DNA of 64,000 nt from Petrosia ficiformis. Lineage: Eukaryota; Porifera; Demospongiae; Haplosclerida; Petrosiidae. The stretch lies in assembly GCA_947044365.1 (NCBI GenBank), contig OX345642.1, positions 2,727,598 to 2,791,597 on the forward strand. The letters are read 5' to 3'. Below the pieces are notes generated by a model, which worked only from the letters and a program-made list of their open reading frames with translations, had not been told where the DNA came from and ran no database searches. Made by a program: the position numbers and the translations under genes. Of this stretch, positions 40,849-54,200 are shown one piece after another. Numbering within the stretch: the first letter of the stretch is position 1; each line of letters starts with the position of its first letter.

Positions 40849-43800
40849 ATGGCAAGTGGAAACTCGTTTGTTCAGTCGGACAAAATTACCGAGCTACCTC
40901 CTAAAACTGTCGAGCGAAAGAATCCTCCACCAGTACCAATGTTAGGCAATAATAGATTATCATTATTATTATCATACGTATTTTTAAAAATTGACAGCAG
41001 AAATGCAGTTTTCAAATTACCTATTTTTTTTCTCACATAGAAAGCCATCCGGGAGACTCACAGACGACCAACGACCGGTAGGGAGACTCACAAACGACCG
41101 ACTCCAGCTAGATATCACACATACAGTCAATTGGAAAGCAATTAATCAAAAGGTTATAAAAGCTGTCAATGGAAGAGCTATTCCTCTATGTCTTCCAAAT
41201 GATTGTGAGTGGGATAAACAAACAAACCACTTCAAAAAAAAGAAGGATGTTACTCGCAACAGTCTTGTTATAAACGAAGATGCCATTGCTGTTCTTCAAA
41301 GTATTACTGATCCACTTTGTGTTATAGCTATTGTCGGTCCATGTCGTACTGGGAAGTCGTATATTTTGAGTCGACTAATTTCATCTGATCGAGACAGTCC
41401 ACCTTGTTTTAAGCTTGGTCATAAAATTGATCCAGAAACTATGGGTATTTGGATGTGGGATACTCCAATACAGTATCAACTAAAGGATGGCCGTAATATC
41501 ACCATTATTCTCCTGGATACAGAGGGCATTGATGCTTATAATTCATTGGAGAGAGGTGACACACAAGTGTTCACACTCAGTGTTCTCCTTAGCTCTCTCC
41601 TCATTTATAATTCTCAAGGGGTTCCAAAACGAGAAGACCTCAACAAAATGATGTATCCTCACACAAAATGCAAATAATACACTTTTGTCTTTAAATTCTT
41701 GCTATATACAATAATTTTTCTTAACTTGCTATACTGTATCTATCAGCTTTATTGCTAATTTGGCTGAGTCAATAAGAAGTAATGGTGATCGAAGTTTGAG
41801 TGGAAAGGAAGTAAAGCAGATAGCTCCTAGTTTTTTTTGGTTGCTAAGAGATGTCCTTCTAGAACCTACCAATTGTGATGATCAACCCTGTCATTTTCGA
41901 GATTATCTATTAGAAAAGGTAAGTTTTTGTAGTTTTACATTTTACAGTACTATACTCAAACAGAATAGTGTTTTTTAATAAATTCTATAATTATAGGTAT
42001 TAGGCAAAAGTGATGATGATGATTGGGAGATCGACATAAATAGTATTCAGTATAAAGCTACTAATTGTCTTCTGAAATTCTTTAAAAATTTTAATGCAGA
42101 AACTATCCCACCACCTTCTACTAGTCGTGACGTCAAGAAAAATATTGAAGACCCAAGATGTAAAGATGAAATTAGCCCAGAGTTTTTGCACCAAGTTGAA
42201 TATGTTCGAGCAAGAATTCTTGAAAAATGTGAACCAAAACGAGGTTATGCTCCAGGCAGTTTAGTGAATGGAATCCGTAAGTATACAATTATTATGATGT
42301 ATCAACAACAACTAGTGCAAGTTTGGTTATTGGTATGTTTTCTATATAATTATAATGCTATTCCTCTACCTACAGAACTAGCAGGGATGTTACAGACATA
42401 TGTTGATGCTCTAAATTCTCCCGCGGGAATACCTGAAGTTAGTTCAGCATGGGATCAAGCTCTGAAGAATACATACCAAATAGCTACAGCTAAAGCTATA
42501 GAGCTGTACGAAAATGAAATGTCAAGTTTGTCTTTTCCAATGGAGGAAGGTGACTTGAAGAGGCATCACTCACAGGAAACAGAAAAGGCTGTTGAATGTT
42601 TTCAACAGCTAACACGGCTAGATACTGGCGGTGCATTTAGTGAACATCTTACACAGCTAATGGTAAGAATAAAATATACTGTGCAGAAATGTTGTTGATC
42701 ACGTCAATAAAATTAATACTAGTTATGTCACAGTACATGTACTTTAAATAACTTATTGCACACATAAATGGGGCAATAATATAAATTACTTATTACTTGA
42801 GTAACTCTAATTCCAGGAACGTTGTGGTAGCCTGGTACTGTGAAGTTCACATGATGGGCAATAATAACACATTAACGCTTTACATGGTTTAATGTGCACA
42901 CTTGCAATTGGATGATGTAATGCACTTGCCTTTGGCTCATGCATTACATAACCTCAATCATTATTAAATCTTCATTGTGTGTACATTAAATCGCTTAAAT
43001 CCAGGCAAGTGTGTTATATTGATCAATAGTGGATCGAAGGAGTGGGGGTGTGCAAAAAAGAGTAGTGCTCCGCCCCCTCTGCCGCTGCTTTTGATTTAAA
43101 ATTGAACTGGTAGATAAAGAAAAAATTACACCTAAAACAAGATATACTGGTAATAGTAATTTATATAATTATAATATAGAGGTAAAATTACTCTGTATTA
43201 TTATAATTATATTTTTTACAAATTAATCTACCATTCATGAAGAAAAAATGTATATTATGACATGTGGTTAATATGCTAGCGCATGCCTCCGAGGAAGCTA
43301 ATATTGATGAAGAGGAGTTTTGATGATGTTCTTTACACGTCTCTTACAGAGGTATTATTCCGACTACTAATAATTATTGTTTTGTAAGTTCACTTTTACT
43401 GGTATGATGTTAAGAACAGAGGTTGTGCATGAGTATCAATAATCAGTATTGTGTTCAAAAATGTAATATTGTGAATTACTTACCATAATATTATGTGGAA
43501 TTGAGGAGGAAGGGTCTAAGACCAATTGATGGGATGGCAGGGCCTAAGATGACTTACCCGTCTCCCTCTATTTATCTGTCTGCACATGCAATGTAATATA
43601 GTAGACCTTCTCACTTCGAGATATTTGTTAATTGAACGCAATCTCATATCCACTAGAACACATTAATATTTTGTTGGTTAAGTAATGGATATCTCCCTGT
43701 CTGGAGGTAGGTTATGGGCATATACTGCCCTCCAGATAATAGTCGAGGGCATAGCCTGAGACTACTATCTCAAGGGTGGTATACACCCATAACTACCTCC

Positions 43801-46221
43801 AGACAGGGAGATATCTGGTACACCCACAAAAATGTACTATTGTGTAAACTGTGAAATTAATTCATTGTGTAAACTGTGAAATTTATTAACACTGTCTGCA
43901 AGTAGCATATAACTCCCACGTACATCAAAGGTTACTATGGTGATCACCCATGCACCATGGTATAACACATAATTATATAGCTACATCATTGAATACAAAT
44001 TATCTTAGTTGACTACTTGAGTTTCAATGACATGTTAATATGCTACATCTCTTTAGTCCAAATGCTTATGTTTTGAACTGAACTATATATGAAAAACATA
44101 ATTATTATCAAAATAATTACTTTTGTCTGTGGAGTATAACAGACAAGTATGAACTCATGTTACATACTAATCGCATGGAATTCAATCACCCACATTCCTT
44201 AATAAGTACAAGAATTTGTACTTATTAAGGAATGTGGGTGATTAGTTGTACTCCACAGATATTTTATACAGGTTATATCTAATCTCTAAAACTTATCTGT
44301 CTGTCATTTTCTTAAAACACCAGTTCGATGAACTCACCTAGAAGGCTTCTTTGCACTTGCAGAGTCTGATAATGAAATCATCACCCAAACAGTTCTATAA
44401 TTATGTTGATTGCCAGCAGTTAGCTTCAGCCTTCTTAATATACACGGTTTCTGTGATTTATATAATTATTTTGTGGTATGACTTCACTTTGAATACGGCT
44501 ACAGATATCAGAACAAACTGTAGCTAATAACCCATTTATGTTTAAATGTACATTTGTTTAGCTTGTTATAGTGAATCCAAAACTGATATGGTTCAGTGAC
44601 AGCCTGCTCCAACATTTCATCTAACATCCATCTCTCTGGTGAAAGGGTAGTCTTCTTGTGATTGTCTGATAAGAGTTTCAGTGCCACCATTCATACTAGT
44701 AGTGTCCTCTCTAGGTTGGAGTTGCTTCAGAAAATTTAGAAAGTAGATTTCTTAATTGTGACATTTCTGATGAGGACAAACCTTCAACTCTTTGATCATC
44801 AGCAATTGCTGATCCTTTACATCCTCAAACTTTCTGTCAACAAGTTGTACCTCTGTGGAATATAATTTTTCAAGTGACCAAACAGTGAAGGTATTGAGCA
44901 AGCCACAAATAGTCTGTGTTGCTCCGTGATAGGTACAGTTTTCATGTACTTCGAACTGGAAGATGTACTTGTTCCCGGAATATTAACGACAGTTGTTTCT
45001 TTAATGGATACATGACAAATGTTTACAAAATAGCAAAGGAACACTCTTTATCACCAACTTGCTCTGTCTGACATCACCATACCTTTTCAGGAAGTTGGCT
45101 CCCAGTAGAAACAGAACTGTGTAATAGTGCTGTTTTTTGTTTTTCAGAGTTGTATAGTTATAACCTTCAGGGCTAGCACTGTTATGTATTTGTGTATTTA
45201 GTATGTTTTGTCACGTCAATAGCTCAATATGTCCACACAGGCCCAAAGTTTACATTTTCTATAATTATTACATGTATAGGCAACATTATCAACACACTCT
45301 GATGATGGTGAATGCACAGGTGGCCTCCTTTGGAAATACTTGGAACAAAACAAAATTGCCTCGGAGAAAAAATGTCAGTCTTTGGCAAGCTCTCTTAAGA
45401 GAGAGCATTTGACCCCTATCTTTGCAAACTTATCACCGGAAACAAAGATTGAAGACATTGCTAATGCTATAGAAACAGTTGAGCAACAGTACTATGAGAC
45501 TGCCGTAGGTCCAGCAAAGGAAAAAGTTTATCAGTTTTTTATAGAGGTACAAAATATTCAATATTATTTTTATATGCAGTGCTATATAATAATTGTTGTG
45601 TCACACATACAGGAACTTGAGGCTGAGCGAAATCAACACAAAGCAACACTAGAAAAAATTAAAGGTTACGATGCTAATATGAAATTCCAAGATGAAACAA
45701 TAAAACAACAGAGATTATTGTATGAAGAAGCACAGGTGTGTCATTGCATCTTCAAATTATAGAGGATTACTTCAATTTGTCAATTGTTATTTAATGAAAG
45801 CTTATTCATTCATTATTTCAATTCACTTTTCAGAGAGAGAGGGCTTATCTATTTAAGATAAATGCTCTGGTATATCAAGTGACAGATACAATGAATCAAA
45901 TGAGAGATGAGTTAAACAAAAAGACTCAAGAGCAGGAGAATCTAACAGCTGCTCTAGAACAAGCTAACCATAGAATAACTGGTTTAGTAGGTGAAACTGA
46001 AATCCTGAGAACACAAGTTGAGAAGCAATCAGCACGCTACAAGAAGGAAATTGAAACTGCATTGAAGAAAATTGTGTCAATGGAAACTGAGCAACAGAAT
46101 CTCAGATCACAAGTTGCAACTATGAACACTGAATTGCGAATAAAACGAGGTATTTAATCAATAATATATAGAACCACCACAACCTGGCATTTTCACACAG
46201 ATATTGCGTACATTCTTCTAA
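40849..46221 (+). CDS. G3: guanylate-binding protein-like large GTPase
   Basis: Exons: 40849-about 40942, about 41040-41652, 41747-41918, 41997-42276, 42376-42662, 45280-45546, 45613-45735, 45834-46149, 46172-46221. GTPase motifs GPCRTGKS, ETMGIWMW, LLDTEGID and LLRD are intact; helical and coiled-coil regions are as in G1. Peculiarity: a deletion has removed the end of exon 8, the following intron and a few bases, fusing exons 8 and 9 (RERAYLFKINALVYQVTDTM) while preserving the frame. The protein lacks about ten residues of coiled coil. The C terminus reads PPQPGIFTQILRTFF: no CaaX cysteine. Intron 5 (42663-45279) is 2.6 kb. No frameshift seen; likely functional. Confidence 0.9.
43688..43815. 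repeat. Foldback satellite unit in G3 intron
   Basis: The cleanest single 128-bp unit: starts GATATCTCCCTGTCTGGAGG and ends with the exact complement of that word, with a second nested inverted repeat (GCCCTCCAGATAATAGTC / complement-like) inside. Confidence 0.75.
44184..44243. repeat. 60-bp perfect palindrome unique to G3
   Basis: 28-bp arms around GAAT; the left arm begins AATCACCCACATTCCTTAAT. G1 (about 6937-7000), G2 and G4 have the left arm but then GTGACAACAAACATC instead of the complementary arm, so the right arm arose only in G3. Confidence 0.85.
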
Positions 46222-46419
46222 AACCATGAAAACTATCGCAACTATGTGTATTTTATTTAATTTTGTTCTTAGTTATACTCATTTCTGTATTTCTTTATAT
46301 TGTTAGTTAATTATTATGCTGGTCAGTATGTGTTAGTGTCAGTTTGGATAATGATCTAACAACAGAATTCTCAAGTAATCATTTTGAATTACATAATTAT
46401 AAAAGACAACAACATTACT

Positions 46420-46653
46420 ATGTATGATGATCTGAAAGAGATAATTAAGTTATTGTTAATTGAGGCGGATGATAAGAACTTGATTCAATGTTTGCCTGCT
46501 AGCAATGTCCTTTCAAGGTTTCAGTGTTCAACCCTTGAGATGGTAGTCTCAGGCTATGCCCTTGACTATTATCTGGAGGGCAGTATATCTTACTCAACAG
46601 TGTTAAATTTCACAGTTTTACACAATGAATTAATTTCACAGTTTACACAATAG
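46420..46653 (+). CDS. Small downstream ORF after G3 (extended)
   Basis: Starts MYDDLKEIIKLLLIEADDK like the G2 and G4 counterparts. After SRFQCSTLE it runs into satellite DNA because the duplication junction replaces the normal 3' end. No domain recognised; may be non-coding 3' UTR. Confidence 0.2.
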   Translation: MYDDLKEIIKLLLIEADDKNLIQCLPASNVLSRFQCSTLEMVVSGYALDYYLEGSISYSTVLNFTVLHNELISQFTQ

Positions 46654-47280
46654 TACATTTTTGTGGGTGCCAGATATCTCTCTGTTTAGAGGTAGTTATG
46701 GGTGTATACCACCCTTGAGATGGTATACACCCAGTATATCTTACTCATTGTGTAAAACTGTGAAATTTAACACTGTTGAGTAAGATATACTGCCCTCAAG
46801 ATAATAGTCAAGGCATAGCCTGAGACTACTATCTCACAGGTGGTATACGCCCATAACTACCTTCAGACAGGGAGATATCTGGTACACCCACAAAAATGTA
46901 CTATTGTGTAAACTGTGAAATTAATTCATTGTGTAAAACTGTGAAATTTAACACTGTTGAGTAAGATATACTGCCCTCCAGATAATAGTCAAGGGCATAG
47001 CCTCTACACCCATAACTAACAGGGAGATATCTGGTACACCCACAAAAATGTACTATTGTGTAAACTGCGAAATTAATTCATTGTGTAAAACTGAAATTTA
47101 ACACTGTTGAGTAAGATATACTGCCCTCAAGATAATAGTCAAGGCATAGCCTGAGACTACTATCTCACAGGTGGTATACGCCCATAACTACCTTCAGACA
47201 GGGAGATATCTGGTACACCCACAAAAATGTACTATTGTGTAAACTGTGAAATTATAATTTATCATTCAATATTTCATTGT
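46530..47280. repeat. Expanded foldback satellite array between G3 and G4
   Basis: Several partial and near-complete units of the GATATCTCCCTG family, alternating with the ACCCACAAAAATGTACTATT / CTGTGAAATTTAACACTGTT linker. The linker copies starting near 46887, 47038 and 47218 are almost identical. The array sits at the junction between the 3' end of G3 and the G4 partial duplicate, suggesting that recombination between intronic satellite copies generated G4. Confidence 0.75.
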
Positions 47281-48659
47281 GTAAACTGTAAAATTTAACA
47301 CTGTCTGCAAGCAGGTTATGAGCCATGTACATCAAAGGTTACTATGGTGATCACCCATGCACCATGGTATAACACATAATTATATAGCTATATACATCAT
47401 TGAATACAAATTACTTAAAGCCTTAGTTGACTACTTGACTACTTGAGTTTCAATGACATATTAATGTGCTACATCTGTTTAGTCAAAATGCTTGTGTTTT
47501 GAACTGAACTATAGGAAAAACATAATTATTATCAAAATAATTACTTTTGTCTGTGGAGTATAACAAACAAGTACAAACTCGTGTTACATACTAATCACAT
47601 GGAATTCAATCACCCACATTCCTTAATAAGTACAAGATTTTGTACTTGTGACAACAAACATCAGTTGTACTCCACAGATATTTAAAACATCAGTTCGATG
47701 AACTCACCTAGAAGGCTTCTTTGCACTTGCAGAGTCTGATAATGAAATCATCACCCAAACAGTTCTATAATTATGTTGATTGCCAGCAGTTAGCTTCAGC
47801 CTTCTTAATATACACTGTTTCTGTGATTTATATAATTATTTTGTGGTATGACTTCACTTCAAATACGGCTACAGATATCAGAACAAACTGTAGCTAATAA
47901 CCCATTTATGTTTAAATGTACATTTGTTTAGCTTGTTATAGTGAATCCAAGACTGATATGGTTCAGTGACAGCCTGCTCCAACATTTCATCTAACATCCA
48001 CCTTTCTGGTGAAAGGGTAGTCTTCTTGTGGATTGTCTGATAAGAGTTTCAGTGCCACCATTTGTGTGATATCATACTAGTAGTGTCCTCTCTAGATTGA
48101 GTTGCTTGAGGAAACAACATCAGAAAGTAGATTTCTTAATTGTGACATTTCTGATGAGGACAAACCTACAACTCTTTGACCATCAGCAATTGCTGATCCT
48201 TTACATCCTCAAACATTCTGTCAACAAGTTGTACCTCTGTGGAATATAATTTTTCGACCAAACTGTGAAGGTATTGAGCAAGCCACAAATAGTCTGTGTT
48301 GCTCCGTGATAGGTACAGTTTTCATGTACTTCGAACTGGAAGATGTACTTGTTTCCGGAATATTAACGACAGTTGTTTCTTTAATGGATACATGACAAAT
48401 GTTTACAAAATAGCAAAGGAACACTCTTTATCACCAACTTGCTCTGTCTGACATCACCATACCTTTTCAGGAAGTTGGCTCCCAGTAGAAACAGAACTGT
48501 GTAATCGTGCTGTTTTTTGTTTTTTAAAGTTTTATAGTTATAACCTTCAGGGCTAGCACTGTTATGTATTTGTGTATTTAGTATGTTTTGTCACGTCAAT
48601 AGCTCAATATGTCCACACAGGCCCAAAGTTTACATTTTCTATAATTATTACATGTATAG
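47281..48659 (+). other. Copy of GBP intron 5 ahead of G4
   Basis: Corresponds to 43860-45279 of G3, including the conserved antisense open stretch (48221-48424). No exons. Confidence 0.65.
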
Positions 48660-49670
48660 GCAACATTATCAACATACTCTGATGATGGTGAATGCACAGG
48701 TGGCCTCCTTTGGAGATACTTGGAACAAAACAAAATTGCCTCGGAGAAAAAATGTCAGTCTTTGGCAAGCTCTCTTAAGAGAGAGCATTTGACCCCTATC
48801 TTTGAAAACTTATCACCGGAAACAAAGATTGAAGACATTGGTAATGCTATAGAAACAGTTGAGCAACAGTACTATGAGACTGCCGTAGGTCCAGCAAAGG
48901 AAAAAGTTTATCAGTTTTTTATAGAGGTACAAAATATTCAATATTATTTATATATGCAGTGCTATATAATAATTGTTGTGTCACACATACAGGAACTTGA
49001 GGCTGAGCGAAATCAACACAAAGCAACACTAGAAAAAATTAAAGGTTACGATGCTAATATGAAGTTCCAAGATGAAACAATAAAACAACAGAGATTATTG
49101 TATGAAGAAGCACAGGTGTGTCATTGCATCTTCAAATTATAGAGGATTACTTCAATTTGTCAATTGTTACTTATTCCAATTCACTTTTCAGAGAGAGAAG
49201 GCTAATCTTCAATTACACATTAATAATCAAACTGTGAAGGTATGTAAATTTTGTGAGACTTAATTTGTCATTGTTTTTTTGCATTTAAATTGAATGCTCT
49301 AGAAAAGCAAGTGACAGATACAAAGAATCAAATGAGAGATGAGTTAAACAAAAAGACTCAAGAGCAGGAGAATCTAACAGCTGCTCTAGAACAAGCTAAC
49401 CATACAGTAACTGGATTAGTAGGTGAAACTGAAAACCTGAGAACAGCAATCAGCACGCTACAAGAAGAAAAATGAAACTGCATTGAAGAAAATTATGTCA
49501 ATGAAAACTGAGCAAAACAATCTAAGATCACAAGTTGTAACTTTGAAGACTGCATTGGACAGAAAACCAGGTAATTAATCTATAATTTTCACTAGTGAAT
49601 GTATTACATTCTTTGTGATTATATAGAACCACCACCACCACCACCACCACCACCACTACCACCATTTGGC
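48660..49670 (+). pseudogene. G4: 3'-half GBP duplicate without GTPase domain
   Basis: Contains only the second half of a GBP gene: exon 6 48660-48926, exon 7 48993-49115, exon 8 49192-49239, exon 9 from about 49292, last exon from 49627. There is no P-loop, G3 or LLRD exon; upstream is only intron 5 sequence. The 3' splice site before exon 9 is destroyed (TTTAAATTG instead of TTTAAGATG). An 11-bp deletion near 49446 shifts the frame to a stop (…TAISTLQEEK). The terminal exon has an expanded CCA run (poly-Pro) and ends W-R-I-L-F. Clearly a pseudogene. Confidence 0.9.
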
Positions 49671-49901
49671 ATTTTCAGACAGTTATGGCGTATATTATTC
49701 TAAAACCATGAAAACTATCGCAACTATGTGTATTTTATTTAATTTTGTTCTTAGTTATACTCATTTCTGTATTTCTTTATATTGTTAGTTAATTATTATG
49801 CTGGTCAGTGTGTGTTAGTGTCAGTTTGGATAATGATCTAACAACAGAATTCTCATGTAATCATTTTGAATTACATAATTATAAAAGACAACAACATTAC
49901 T

Positions 49902-50030
49902 ATGTATGATGATCTGAAAGAGATAATTAAGTTATTGTTAATTGAGGCGGATGATAAGAACTTGATTCAATGTTTGCCTGCTAGCAATGTCCTTTCAAGG
50001 TTTCAGTGTTCAGCCCTCAAGTTCAGATAA
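49902..50030 (+). CDS. Small conserved ORF downstream of G4
   Basis: 42 codons plus stop, almost the same product as at 19227-19355 (MYDDLKEIIKLLLIEADDK…). The adjoining GBP copy is dead, so an intact frame here argues either for a short divergence time or for independent function; I favour the former. Confidence 0.2.
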   Translation: MYDDLKEIIKLLLIEADDKNLIQCLPASNVLSRFQCSALKFR

Positions 50031-51261
50031 AAATCATGAGAACAAGAATTTTTTCAGCACAAAAAGATTGCAAATTCTGTTCAATTCTAAAGTAAGCACA
50101 AAGTAACCATGACAACTTGCCTAAACTGCTCAGTAAACACTATAGATAACATCCTGGGTGGATCCAGATTTTGAAAGGGGGGTGCTTAATCCTTGGAAGT
50201 GTGCAAAAATGTTTCTGATTTTCATGTAGCTTTTATTTGTTTTTTTGGATTAATTAATAATTATTTCTTGAGATTATTACCGCACTGAGTCAGGGCCTAA
50301 GAGGGGGTCAGCTGTCCATCCTGAATCCACCCCTCAGTGAACATCTATGCCTAAACTAAATATTAGAAGCTGTTATACAGAATTCACCAATACCTGAAAT
50401 AATAATCAAATTTGCTGCCAAAATTTAGTATTGAAATTATGAATTAAATTACAAGTTTTTATGGTCCGCAGGGCCATCTCTATGATTACTTTCCATGGGG
50501 TTGAATCTATAATTATAATAATTGTTTGTGTCACCATAGATAATAGATATGTACATTGATATATGAGATACGTAGATAGAAAGTGAATAGATAAATCTTG
50601 TTGGAAAAATTAATATTAAAAGGTGGAGCTGCTTTTATGAGTAGTTATTACTGTTTGGCATAATTTGTGCTTAAGTACTTATTATTTCATTTGGAGTTTA
50701 CTGGTACCTCAGTCAAGATCAATCAGAGCTTAACTTTATACCATTATTGAATTCTATGTACATGCGTAATAATTATGTACTCTACCAACACCTCTGAGGT
50801 GTATTTGTTTTTGATAGAATAATAATCAAATTCATTGAGCATATGAACACAAGTAATACTTAAATTAAATACAGAACAATGATAATTAATAATAACAATT
50901 AATAATAGTTAATAATGATTATAACCAAAAAGAGCAATTATTATGTTGCAAGTAACTTATAATAATATTAAAGTTATTAATACTACTTAACTGTAAAGAA
51001 TATTATAATTACATTAAAAGTATAATACACAAAATCTCATACACATTATTTAAAACTTTATAACAGTCAAATTTCTATGACTAATAATTATGATTTTTTT
51101 GAATACAATTTTGATTGTATATAATAATCATTTAAATACTCAATTAACTCATTATTTATAATGTAAGTAGTACTATTATACACATGTCATGATGTACATG
51201 TAATATACATGTACATCAAATTATTTATTACCTTTACAACTTAGAAATAATTATTAATTAT
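50031..51261. other. AT-rich 3' region of PR-III
   Basis: Third copy of the sequence at 9051-10150 and 24808-25875. Short AATAAT microsatellites only; likely 3' UTR or intergenic DNA of PR-III. Confidence 0.6.
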
Positions 51262-54200
51262 TTAATGAAGCCTATTCCAGTTTGGGTCCCCCCAGTCTAG
51301 ATGTCCATGAGGAGGAGGGAGACGACCATGTGGATGAGGATGGTGGTGTGGGGGTGGGCCCATAGGTCCGGGAGGATGAGGAATAGGATGACCTCGTGGA
51401 AGAGGTCCAGATGGTCCAGGTGGAGGTGGGTGTGGTATACGATAGTCAAAGTCCACATTTCCATGCATAGGAACTGGTCCACGTGGTCCAAGAGGGGGAG
51501 GACCCCTGGGAGGTAGATTACCATGATGAGGTGGAGGCATACGCATTGGTGAAGGACCCATTCCCATCATTGGTGGGTGAGATGGAGGGGGAGTAGTAGG
51601 TGGAGTCGGATTTGAGGATCGGGCAGGAGACATGGAGGAAAGGTTAGTAGAAGGTGGGCCATCCGGAGTGGTAGGACGGAAACCTGACATAGGATGAAAA
51701 GGAGGTACGTGACCTCTTGGAGGAGGAGGATGAGGATGAGGATGAGAGTGTGGTGGAGGAGGACCGTGCATATGTGTAGGTGGAGTGGGTCCATATCCAT
51801 CCCAAAATGGTCCTCCTGGACCAGGTGGAGGGGGGTGGTGTCGATGCATTGGTCCAGGTGAGTAATCTTCATGCATGATCCTACCATTTCCACGATTAAG
51901 TGAACGTGATTGTCTCTCGGGTGGGAAATTAGGAGGGTTTGGGTATGGGTCACTCCCATATTGATGATACTGACTTCGACCTCTCATTATTTCAGGTTCA
52001 TACGAACCAGAAAAATGAAGTCTATGAAACTCATGATCTTCTCTTGGCCTCTGCATGGGAGCTTCCTGTGAGAAAGAACTGGGCATATCGAAATGTTCCT
52101 GTTGGGAAAGAGGATCACCAAAATCAGAGGAAGAGGAGGATATTGATGGATGACGTTGATGAACTCTATGAGATCCAGGAGCTTGATTGAAAGGCATGAA
52201 TTCATCTGGTAGACTAAGACTACCAGAATCCATTTGCATAGGAGGTACTCCATGAGACATTGAGTGGAAAGAGGCACTAGACTGTGTGTGATGAAAGAAC
52301 ATAAAGTACATGTCAGTAAATGTTTGATGGATTTCTAATAAGAAGCATTTTCAATTGAAAATTACCCTCCATGTACATTCAGGAACAATCAATAAGTCAT
52401 AATTTGCAAACATTTGCTATTTACCCATTTGTATAGGAAGCTAACTATTTACGTGGAGTAATAGTTGTATACCAAAATAGCTGCTTTCCTATTCAAAATG
52501 GCCTCAAATGACCCTTTCTTGTCACATAAAGTACATGTACATGTATGTAGCACTCATGTCTATTGCCTACATTGGGTACAGTATTCCCTACATTAGATAC
52601 ACTATTGCTTACAGTGGATTGCCTACAGTGGATACACTATTGCCTACATTGGGTACACTATTGGATACAGTATTGCCTACAGTGGATACAGTATTGCCTA
52701 CAGTGGATACACTATTGCCTACAGTGGATACAGTGTTGCCTAGTGGGTACAGCATTGCCTATGGTGGTCTCAGACTCTCAAGGTATACATGAAGGTATTG
52801 TCAGGGTTATAGCAGGTTATATTAGGATGTGTGTTCTGCGGTTTGTACAAGTATTATACTACTTCTAGGGTTGTACCTATATTTTAGTATAGGGATCTGA
52901 ATAGGTGCCTATATTGAAGATACAGGCAGAGTATCGGTATAGGCAATGGCATTGCCTATACATTGCCTATATAGCTTACACAATATTTTTCAGGCTTTGC
53001 AGATTACATTATTGTCAAACTGCACAAGTACAATCTGACAGACAATATCGGATTGGATCTGCATATAGGCAATTTGGATTATGAAATATAGGCATATAGG
53101 CATATAAGCAAATTGCTGTATAGGTGCAACACTAACTACTTCTGATAGTGTAATATAGCTCTAGTACATTGTTAAAGCTGGGACAACTCAGGAAAGTACT
53201 GAGGATTGGTTTAAGCAACACCACCTGTATATAGACAGTAGATGTACATGTGTATACATTAATCCTTCCTCCAACTCCCTGTAAAAGTGCAAAGGAGTCA
53301 TAAAAAAACTTACAGATGATCGTCCTGGTAAGTCATCATGACTAGGAGTACGGAAATTTCCAAAAGGGCTTTCCAAGTTACGACTATTTCTCCTAAAAGA
53401 TAAAAATACAAGTTATTTTTTGCTTTCATTGTAATCTCTAAATTGTAATCATTATATTCAAACCAGGGCATAAACGAAGGTGATTTTTACACTTTCGAAG
53501 GTTTGTTTCAACTAGAACAAGAAGGTTCACGAAGGTGTAACACTATGAATGTGTTAACTTTGTACCTATACAAGTGTTTATCTAATGGGAGACCTCTTAA
53601 TTAAGAAGATGGCAGATGAGAATCAGTACATACTGGTTTTGAAAGTCCACACTCTCGTCCATGGTCTCTTCACTCTCAGCCATTATCAATCTCCATGTGA
53701 CAAATGTAATAATTAATTAAGAGTTATAAATAATTATTGCAGCAAATAATTAACCATGTGTTAATCGCGAACCTTTGTGGAATGGATTCTACCTTCGAAG
53801 GTAAGGAATTATAACGAACCTTCGAATGTTACTACCTTTGTTTATGCCCTGATTCAAACAGAGGATAGTGATTTTAATCGCAATACTACTATTAATTTCG
53901 TCCAGTGAATTTTAAACACTTGGATTTAGCATGCTAGCAATTTTGAGAGCCACAACTAAACAGCCTAATATGCCTAATAAAATGATCATGAAATAATTTT
54001 AGTGATTATTTGTTAGCACTATGCACCTACCATAATACCATACTACATGTACACGTACAGTACATGTTTATAATTACAACATTATTTCATGATTCCTTAT
54101 ATAAAGAAGTAACTAAATTTCTTAATTGTAATATACTCACCCCGAAGTATTTTCAGAATCGCTATCACTTGACATAGGAGGATAAAATGGTCCAAGACCC

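Larger units (their letters stand above)
42663..45279 (+). other. Long intron 5 of G3
   Basis: Contains the segment absent from G1 (about 43080-43395), one clean foldback satellite unit (43688-43815), a 60-bp perfect palindrome (44184-44243) and, on the minus strand, two open stretches (44817-45044 SSSSKYMKTVPITEQHRL…; 44508-44690 LSPERWMLDEMLEQAV…). These minus-strand stretches recur in G4 and may be remains of an older gene within the intron; no complete structure is recognisable. Confidence 0.55.
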
